From Rhodanobacter sp. 67-28 (lineage in GTDB: Bacteria > Pseudomonadota > Gammaproteobacteria > Xanthomonadales > Rhodanobacteraceae): a stretch of 35,412 bases of DNA. The stretch is taken from assembly GCA_001898415.1 (NCBI GenBank), contig MKTU01000033.1, positions 1 to 35,412 on the forward strand. The letters run 5' to 3'. Positions 16,369-23,600 of this stretch are shown piece by piece; the stretch's first letter is position 1; each line of letters opens with the position of its first letter. The notes under the pieces are model-generated. The model ran no database searches, was not told where the DNA came from, and saw only the letters and a list, made by a program, of their open reading frames with translations. The position numbers and the translations under genes are program-made.

Positions 16369-17501
16369 GCACGCAACTTTCCGAAGCCGAACTGCAGGCG
16401 ATCGAGGCCACCACGCCGGCGCCGTCGGGTAAACCATCAGAGCGATTCCTCGGCACGTGCGTGGAGTGGACGGAGGAGTGGATCTTGGCCAATACGAACG
16501 CGCTGGCCAAGGCCACAATTCCGCCGACGCAGTCCGTCATCTTCCTGTTCAGCGAAACGCCCGAACTGGAACGCGAGTCGCTGACCGACCTGGGAACGCT
16601 GAATGAGCGCGTCTACCGCGTAACCGTGGCGCAGGACACGCAGGGCATCATCGTGTGCAACGAGAACTTCCAGCAGATGATCCGCATCGGGCCGGGCTTG
16701 GCCTCGGTGGATGCCGCGCTCGAATTCGTCTCGACGAAAATTGCGGCTGATCGGACTTTCGTGATCATCAACTTCGCCCAGCGGCGCTTGTACCTGCACC
16801 GCAAGGGCGATGACCTAGCGACTTGGATCAACACTTTAGTGCCGACGGAGCTGAGCTTCCAGGATGCGCCGTTGTCCGCTGATCGCATCGAAAAGGACGT
16901 CCAGGACTTTCACCACAACTACCTCGCTAAGCCCGCGAATCTCGTCGCCCAGACGATGTGGATGGGCAAGTCCCATCCCTACAAGCTGCATCCAGGGCCG
17001 GAGAAGAAAATCCAGGCGATGCTCCTGGTGACTCTCAGGGCCAGCTATCGGAAGCTGCAGGTGTGGGTCGACGAGGAGCCGCAGACTCGAGACGGCAGAT
17101 GCGACCTGCGCGTTGCCTGGCCCGTGTTCAACAGTGTACTTCCGACGGCGTCGACGATGTTTGAGCTCAAGGTGCTGTATGACGCGCAAGGGCCCGGCAA
17201 GCACCACGGCTGGGTGCTTTCGGGGATCGAGCAAGCCGAGGGTTACCGCCGCCCGGACTCCGAAGCAGTGTATGCCTGCATCTTCGATGGGCGCTCGGTG
17301 GCAACCGAGCAGTTCCTGGATCTCGACGTGGTGGCCAACGACATGGATGTGCGCCTGCGCCGCTACCGGATGGATCCGCCGACGCCGTCCCCGTCGCCCG
17401 CTGCAAAGACGGCCGCAAAGAAAGCCGTTGCATCATCAGGCGCCAAGGCCACTCACGGTCCCAAGAAGACGGCCGCGACGCGCAAGCGTTCCGCGAAGTG
17501 A
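16365..17501 (+). CDS. PD-(D/E)xK nuclease-like effector, copy 2
   Basis: This protein has 378 residues. The nuclease core is in the C-terminal half: EKKIQAML with E213, GRCDLRVAWP with D247, MFELKVL with E267 and K269, and SGIEQAEGYRRP on the following helix. The residue spacing is almost identical to the copy 1 protein even though the rest is strongly diverged. The N-terminal 180 residues carry no motif I know. The last 50 residues are a Lys/Ala/Pro-rich, basic, probably disordered tail (KKTAATRKRSAK) absent from copy 1, which could bind nucleic acid. The GTGA overlap links it to a fourth gene. Confidence 0.65.
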   Translation: MSTQLSEAELQAIEATTPAPSGKPSERFLGTCVEWTEEWILANTNALAKATIPPTQSVIFLFSETPELERESLTDLGTLNERVYRVTVAQDTQGIIVCNENFQQMIRIGPGLASVDAALEFVSTKIAADRTFVIINFAQRRLYLHRKGDDLATWINTLVPTELSFQDAPLSADRIEKDVQDFHHNYLAKPANLVAQTMWMGKSHPYKLHPGPEKKIQAMLLVTLRASYRKLQVWVDEEPQTRDGRCDLRVAWPVFNSVLPTASTMFELKVLYDAQGPGKHHGWVLSGIEQAEGYRRPDSEAVYACIFDGRSVATEQFLDLDVVANDMDVRLRRYRMDPPTPSPSPAAKTAAKKAVASSGAKATHGPKKTAATRKRSAK

Positions 17502-17884
17502 CGCCGATGCGATCGCTCTTCCCCAAACGCAAGTCCCAACGTACAGAGCAGGCAAAGGCCATCGTCGCCGCGCAGGTGGTGCTCGATGTGGGCGAGGAAC
17601 GACTCGATACCGCCGCGGCAGGCCTGCGCCTGCGCAAGGCGATCGGGCTGCAGTGGACCTTCCTCAGCGCGCTGCAGTATCTTTCAGGCAAGTCGGCGAT
17701 TGCAGCCATCACAGCGTTGCCAGCCGACTGGGAAGAGGGTGGCCGAACCCGCAATGACTTGCTCGGCGCGATCCTGATGGCGGCAGACATCGTTGCGAAC
17801 CTGCGATCCGACGGAAAGCCGTTGTGTGCCAGCGAGTTGGCCAGGCACCTGAGGGAACCGGCGGACGTCGGCGTCCAGCGGTAG
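17498..17884 (+). CDS. Small uncharacterised protein closing the second operon
   Basis: A 128-residue, mostly helical protein from GTG 17498, which overlaps the previous TGA; ATG 17507 would give 125 residues. It begins with a basic stretch (RSLFPKRKSQR), then long amphipathic helices, and contains LQWTFLSALQYLSGKSAIAA. I recognise no family. The overlap places it in the ATPase-middle-nuclease operon. The first operon has no counterpart because the convergent methyltransferase occupies that place. A regulator, immunity-like or structural subunit are all possible. Confidence 0.55.
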   Translation: MTPMRSLFPKRKSQRTEQAKAIVAAQVVLDVGEERLDTAAAGLRLRKAIGLQWTFLSALQYLSGKSAIAAITALPADWEEGGRTRNDLLGAILMAADIVANLRSDGKPLCASELARHLREPADVGVQR

Positions 17885-17900
17885 CGGAGCCCATACGCCG

Positions 17901-18029
17901 ATTTCTCACGAGATCCGCGCGATCCTAGCGGAACGCGAACCCGGCGCGGCGATCACGAGAGCACTGGACACGTTATTCGAGCGCGACGGCCAGGCGATGA
18001 GTGAGATCCGAGGCATAGTCCGTCAATAG
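17901..18029 (+). pseudogene. Coding-like frame without a start after the second operon
   Basis: The frame reads PISHEIRAILAEREPGAAI then TRALDTLFERDG and stops at 18029. Codon composition (strong GC at third positions) looks like real protein, but there is no ATG or GTG before ATG 17997. It lies in a different frame from the preceding 128-residue protein. It could be the original C-terminal part of that protein after a frameshift, or a decayed fifth gene. Confidence 0.3.
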
Positions 18030-18155
18030 CCTGAAATGTTCGATCCGAGGAGTTGCACCACGTGCACTGGTGTCATGTCCGTCGTGCGGTAGTCGAACCG
18101 CCGTTTCACCGCGTGGAACGGATGCTTCACCTTGGCCCGAGCCGCAGCCTTCATG
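18024..18155 (-). pseudogene. IS5-family transposase, C-terminal remnant
   Basis: On the minus strand the frame reads MKAAARAKVKHPFHAVKRRF, then DYRTTDMTPVHVVQLLGS. RAKVxHPFxxxKRxF is the C-terminal signature of IS5-family transposases, around and after the catalytic Glu region. It is abutted at 18155 by an istB fragment, so two IS remnants have been joined. Confidence 0.6.
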
Positions 18156-18212
18156 CGCTCGGTGGACGAGCCGATCCAGAATTGCGTCGGTCAAGGTTGG
18201 ATCAGGCCTATA
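18153..18212 (-). pseudogene. IS21-family IstB helper ATPase, C-terminal fragment
   Basis: The minus strand encodes DPTLTDAILDRLVHRAH, an almost exact form of the conserved C-terminal block of IstB ATPases. It loses similarity right after this at the junction with the IS5 fragment. Only about 20 residues survive. Confidence 0.65.
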
Positions 18213-18408
18213 TCCGTCCTCACCGGATTCAGCAAAGAGTGATCAGACACGGAGCGCACTCGCTGACGCGCGGAAGACCATGGTCTTCGCATTCGATCGG
18301 TGAATTGGTTCACAGAGCGTCCGCTATTGATGTCGGCCTCTGAGTCGTACCCATCCGCATTTTGTTGTAGGCTCGGACGACCGGATGGAAGGGGACGGGG
18401 AGATCCGC

Positions 18409-19380
18409 ATGGGTAGTCTCCATTGGGGTATGGGCAAGTGGCTTGGTTGCTTGCTGGTGTTGCTGCCTTGCTTTGCGGCACACGCCGGCACCGTGACATA
18501 CGTTTATACGGATCCTCAGGGCACGCCTCTGGCTGAGGCTGACGCGCAGGGCAACATCACCGCCAGATTCGACTACGCGCCTTATGGCAGTGTTGCGATG
18601 GGTGTTGCACCGGATGGCCCGGGCTACACAGGCCACGTGAACGACCCGGATACAGGGCTCGTCTACATGCAGGCGCGCTACTACGATCCGGTCACTGCAC
18701 GGTTCTTGAGCGTCGATCCCAAGACGCCGATAGCGGAAAATACGTTCAATTTCAATCGCTACAGCTATGCTAACAACAACCCTACCAACAACATTGATCC
18801 TACGGGCCAAAATTCAGTCATCACCTACAACGCCAATGGCAGTATTAATATCGCCGTGCCCGTCAAATTTTCAGGCCCTGGCGCGTCAACTGCGAACATC
18901 AACAGCATTAAGGCAGACACTGCATCCAGATGGAGTGGCGTTTACGAGGTTCACGGTCGTTTGACGATGGTGAACGTCGCCATTGTGGACGTGAATGCGA
19001 ATACGCCCAAACAGGCGATAAACAACATCACCCTATTGAATGGGCCTACATCGGATAAATCGAGCCAAGGTGCCTCATTTGTTCGTGGCGGCAACAGCGG
19101 CGAATGGAACATGGCGTCCCGAGGAATGGCGCAAGGCGAAGGCGCTCATGAGACCGGTCACCTCATGGGCGACAAGGACTATTATACCAGCGGCACCGAC
19201 GCAAGTGGTCAACGGACCTCGTCCGCGATGGCGGGTTATTCGAATAATCTGATGGGTGCGCTGGGAGGCTCTGTTTTTACGGACAACCGCAACATGAACA
19301 TGATTTTGAACAGCCCGAACAATGTTATTCAACGCCAGCCATCTCCGCCTCTACCACCACCTCCAATCACCACACATTAG
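18409..19380 (+). CDS. Secreted RHS-core cassette with putative zinc-metallopeptidase toxin domain
   Basis: This protein has 323 residues. Signal peptide: GKWLGCLLVLLPCFAAHAG, about residues 8-26. Residues 27-135 are an RHS-associated core: TYVYTDPQGTPLAEAD, GYTGHVNDPDTGLVYMQARY, then NNNPTNNIDPTG. After this point the sequence is a variable toxin-like domain. HETGHLMGDKD (H247, E248, H251, G254, D257) is an HExxHxxGxxD zincin motif, with a possible Met-turn at M274 (SSAMAGY). The tail is Pro-rich. A GGGGAG ribosome site favours ATG 18409 over 18385. The core is nearly the same as that of the cassette at 26637. A secreted peptidase toxin is the inference, with the next gene as candidate immunity. 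Confidence 0.75.
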   Translation: MGSLHWGMGKWLGCLLVLLPCFAAHAGTVTYVYTDPQGTPLAEADAQGNITARFDYAPYGSVAMGVAPDGPGYTGHVNDPDTGLVYMQARYYDPVTARFLSVDPKTPIAENTFNFNRYSYANNNPTNNIDPTGQNSVITYNANGSINIAVPVKFSGPGASTANINSIKADTASRWSGVYEVHGRLTMVNVAIVDVNANTPKQAINNITLLNGPTSDKSSQGASFVRGGNSGEWNMASRGMAQGEGAHETGHLMGDKDYYTSGTDASGQRTSSAMAGYSNNLMGALGGSVFTDNRNMNMILNSPNNVIQRQPSPPLPPPPITTH

Positions 19381-19388
19381 GATCGAAC

Positions 19389-19919
19389 TTGAAAAGCGCA
19401 GCGTCCGGTTTCCTCAGCTTCGTGCTCCTTAGCGTTGCTACTCTATGTGGCGGAACGCCGCCAAGCCGACCCGCTAACGTATCAACTTATCAGAGTAAGT
19501 ATGTCTATTGCAACGTCTACCTAGATTACGCGTGCTTTGGGATCAGTAGCGGCGATACCTTGGATATGAAGATTCCGACGGATTTTGTGCTGTATTCGAT
19601 TTCCCTTGGCGCCGAGGTCAAGGTACAAATTTACAGTGGCAACAATCCGCAAGACGATGGCCTCGAGTCACCCTTGTCAAAACACTGCGCTACGGCTGAC
19701 CCCATGGGGCAGTGCCTATACATCAAGCGAGGCGAAATATTCGATTTGCTGTATCGGGCAAGCGCCTATGCTTCCTTCATCCATGTTCATCTGACGGGCG
19801 TTAAGGCGTCCAACGCCAATGTCATCAAAGATTTCCTTTCGAATTTTCGCGATTGCAAGCCTATTGATCAGAGCATTCAGTGTACGAACGATCGCATCTT
19901 CAAGAATGTCAAGCTTTGA
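19389..19919 (+). CDS. Secreted small protein, candidate immunity to the RHS peptidase
   Basis: This 176-residue protein starts at a TTG nine bases after the previous stop codon, with AGGA inside that stop region as ribosome site. A signal peptide is clear (SGFLSFVLLSVATLC). The mature part has six Cys (after the signal-peptide Cys), consistent with disulphides in the periplasm. I do not recognise the family. Its position directly behind a toxin cassette and its export to the compartment where a secreted peptidase would act make immunity the best guess. Base composition is less GC-rich than the flanking defence genes, like the rest of the RHS region. Confidence 0.5.
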   Translation: MKSAASGFLSFVLLSVATLCGGTPPSRPANVSTYQSKYVYCNVYLDYACFGISSGDTLDMKIPTDFVLYSISLGAEVKVQIYSGNNPQDDGLESPLSKHCATADPMGQCLYIKRGEIFDLLYRASAYASFIHVHLTGVKASNANVIKDFLSNFRDCKPIDQSIQCTNDRIFKNVKL

Positions 19920-19974
19920 TGCACGTGCCGACGCCCCTGATTTCAGTAGTGGTGCGGTTTAAAGTCCGGGGTCA

Positions 19975-20089
19975 CTATAACTGTTTCGCATAAGCCGCGG
20001 ATGTCGGGCCGCCCAACGCCTTCTTCGGTCGCTCCTCATTGTATTCCTGCCGCCAGCTTTCAATCTCCGTGCGTGCAGCAGGCTGGGAA
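19975..20089 (-). pseudogene. IS3-family transposase OrfB, C-terminal remnant
   Basis: The minus strand encodes ARTEIESWRQEYNEERPKKA then LGGPTSAAYAKQL and a stop. This is the standard C-terminal end of IS3-family OrfB (IExWRxxYNxxRPHxxLGxxTPxxFA). The upstream catalytic DDE core is missing. Confidence 0.75.
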
Positions 20090-20675
20090 ACTAGTGTTCG
20101 TTGAAGCATTCGTTGTATAGGCGAATAATCTATCGAATCGCAACACCTAGGGGTATGCGTTCACCGATTCAATGCTGATGTTGTACGGCTATCGTAAGGT
20201 AGCGGAAGCTAAATATTGGTTTGTAGGAATTGCCTGACGTAACGGCGCGGCGAGCCCCTCCGGCTGGAGGACCCCGCATACGTGCTCGCGGGTAGATACT
20301 GCTGCAACCGGCTTGTGTAAGGCGAGCCAAGGCAATAGGGGATAAAACGGCGTGTGTGCGTGACGGGTTGGCTGCCTGGAAGCTGTCGTATGGGGCGCTG
20401 AACCCAGGTTGAGGTCATACCTAGCCGCCGACATTAAATTTGCGAGACCCAAGGGCCAACCTGAGACACGGGGATGAAACTTGCAATTCTGAATTTCTGC
20501 GCGGTGTCCGAGGGGCGTTCATGCGTTCTGCAAAATAATGCCTCGCGCCATTGGGGTGTGGATACATAGATCGCGAAGCCACTATTGACATTAAACGCCT
20601 AGCTATTTGCTGAGCTGAGCGAAATCGGTCTTTGCTTTTCGTTTCATTAATTTTTAGAAAACTTAGGAACCGGCC
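20090..20675. other. Intergenic region with a structured GC-rich segment
   Basis: No protein gene is credible in these 586 bases. The segment 20236-20450 differs from its AT-richer surroundings and includes a hairpin, CCTCC-GGCT-GGAGG at 20257-20270. It may be a remnant of a structured RNA or intron, but I cannot assign it. The last 80 bases are AT-rich and probably hold the promoter of the large RHS gene, with AGGA at about 20664 as its ribosome site. Confidence 0.35.
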
Positions 20676-23600
20676 ATGAAACTCCGTCCCGCTCTATTGC
20701 TGGCAGCGCTACTGGTCACGCCTGGGTTGCCCGCGCATGCACAGTCGACCGGTTCTGTTGATCCGTATGAAGAATACGGTAAACATCTGCGCGCAGCCCA
20801 AGAAGTCACGCCGTTGACCTCGGAGCTGTTCGGCGACCAAGTCAGTCTTTATAACGGAGCCGCAGAGTTCAATGTCGTTGACATCGACCTGCCGGGAAAC
20901 AGCGGGTTGCCCGTACAGTTGCGCCGTCGTTTTGCCATCAATGATCGTCGCGTCGACCCGGGAAGAATTGCGGGTATGGGTGATTGGGATGTGGACGTTC
21001 CTTACATCGAAGGCGTTTTCACTCAGCAGGATGGCTGGACGGTCCCGGACAATACCGGTAGTCGTAGTACCTCGCGCTGTTCCATTCCTTCACTTCCCTA
21101 TGTTTCGTACCCTAGCTGGACCATCAGCGATGCATTCTTCGCTGAACAAGTATGGAACGGCAATCAAGTCCATATTCCCGGCGGTGTCGACGGGGAAATG
21201 CTGAAGAACACCGAGGCCAAGCTGCCCGCGGTGGCAGACGGCAACACCTATCCGTGGGTTACCAAGGATTACTATCGATTTGGCTGCTTGCCCAGCGCTA
21301 TCGGTATGGCCGGTGAATCGTTCTACGCGTTATCGCCCAGGGGAGAGAAATACACGTTCAACTGGGCCGTGCAGCGTGTAGCCCCCGATCTTCGCCTTGT
21401 TGTTCATGACGCCAGTGCACCGCTGTTTTCAGGCTACCATAGATACCGTATCTTTCTTCTTGCCACCCGCGTGGAGGACCGCTTTGGCAACTGGGTGAAC
21501 TATACGTACAGCAATGACCATTTGGTCAGCATTACGGCCAATGATGGGCGCAAAATCGACTTGACATGGTCTGGTGATAAGGTCGCGAGCGCAACGACAG
21601 GTAGTCGAATGTGGTCGTATACCTACGACGCCAACGGGTCCCTTAACACGGTCACGCTGCCCGATCAATCGCAGTGGCGTTATACCGTGGCCTCGGGATC
21701 ATTGAAATCTGTAAAGACCTTGGTTGGTCAGCCGCCCGGTTTGAGTCACTGCCAATCCGACCAGGATATTCCCCCGAATACTGGAAGCTTCGTTTATAGC
21801 GTGGATGCACCATCCGGAGCGCACGGCACGTTCACTTTCGAGTATGAGCGGCACGCTCGCGATTATGTGCCACTATCCTGCGTGGATGGCAATATCGACC
21901 ATGCATTTCCCGCAGCCTACAGCTTCTTTGACAACTTTACCCTCAAAACGAAACAGATTACGGGTGCCGGTCTTGGAACGCTGACTTGGACCTATGGCTA
22001 TGGCGGCGGCGATATTGGCAGTTATTTTACTGCAAATGGACCGTACGACGGTAGTGTGGAAACCTATATCCCGACCGGCTCTTGTGGTAGCGTTTGCGCC
22101 GATTCGAAGGTGGTGACGGTTGCCGGGCCAACCGATATCGTCAAGTATACGTTTGGCACTAAGTACGCTGACAACGAGGGCCGGTTATTACAGACGGAAA
22201 CGGATTCGCCTTCCGGGCAGGTTCTCAAAACCATTACCAACACCTACCTAGCTGAGACTCAGGTGGGGAGTCAGGTATTTCCCTCCAACGCAGGCCAGTC
22301 GCTGCTGTCCAACTGGATAAATCCAACGGTGGGACGTATACGGCCCGTGGCGAGTACGGTAATCGTACAGGACGGTGATAGTTACACGCGCCAGGCCGCG
22401 GCCTTCGACGCGTTTGCGCGGCCCGTCCAGGTGATTCGTTCGAGTGCCATCGCAGGACAGCAGTCGATTCAGGAGCAGACTACCTATTTCAACGACCTCG
22501 TCCATTGGGTGCTTGGTCAGGTGAAGGAGGTGGACAACCTCAGCACCGGCGAGGTGGAGGAGCTCAACGTCTACAACCCCGACGCCACCCTGCGGTCCCA
22601 TGCCCGTTTCGGCGAAACCCTGCTCAGCTACACCTACAACACGGCTGGACAGTTGAGCAGCTTTACCGACGGCAACGGCCAAACTACTGGTCTGATCAAC
22701 TATTACCGCGGCATTCCTCGTCTGATCAATTACCCGGACGGCACCAGCCAGGCGGCCACGGTAGATGACTATGGCGATATTACGGCGGTTACGGACCAGA
22801 CCGGCCACACCACGGGCTATAGCTACAACGGCATCGGTCGGGTCACAGGCGTCACCTATCCCGGTGGCGACGAGGTGGCGTGGTTGCCCAAGACGCTCGC
22901 CTACGATTTCGTGACCAGCGCGGAACGCGGCGTGCCGGCCAACCACTGGCGGCGCACTACCACCATCGGCAATGGGGTGAAGGTGACCTACTTCGATGCG
23001 ATGCTGCGCCCGGTCGTCAGCGACAGCGCCATCGGCAGCAGTGTGCAGGACAGCGTACTGAACAATTACGATGCCAAGGGACAGAAGACCTTCGGTGCGT
23101 ACCCAAGCGCTAGCCCGTTGAGCTTTACGACCGCTCCTGCAGTGGCTGGCATCAAAGGTGTCAAGACCACCTACGACGCGTTGGGGAGGGTCACCCAAAC
23201 ACAGCAGGATTCCGAGCTGGGTGTGCTAACCACGAGTACCGCGTACCTGTCCGGGGCCCGGCAGCAGGTCACCGACCCCAAGGGCAACGTCACCACCAGC
23301 AGCTACCAGGTGTTCGACGCGCCCGCCTACGACGCCGTCATCAAGGTGCAGGCACCGGCGGGCATCACCCAGACCATTGCCCGCGACCTCTACGGCAACC
23401 CGCTGTCAATCACCCAATCTGGCCTGTACGGGACGGAGAGCAACAGCGTCACCAAGACGCTGACCTACGACAGCTATCACCGCCTTTGCCGCACCACCGA
23501 GCCGGAAAGCGGAAGCACGGTCATGGCGTACGACGGCGCCAACAACCTAGCGTGGAGTGCGGACGGCCTCGCCATCACCGGCACCGGCTGCGGCCAAGAT

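Noticed and set aside
7401..17501. Canonical Lamassu, Wadjet or BREX identification
   Set aside because: The three-component logic resembles Lamassu/ABC-3C, but gene order and effector parts differ from what I know. JetABCD, BrxL and PglZ features are absent, so no system name is assigned.
20236..20450. Group II intron or retron
   Set aside because: No reverse transcriptase gene and no recognisable domain V or terminal motif could be read; it is left as an unassigned structured segment.
22248..23198. 316-residue minus-strand open frame inside the RHS gene
   Set aside because: Antisense shadow of YD repeats, with no domain content or ribosome site.
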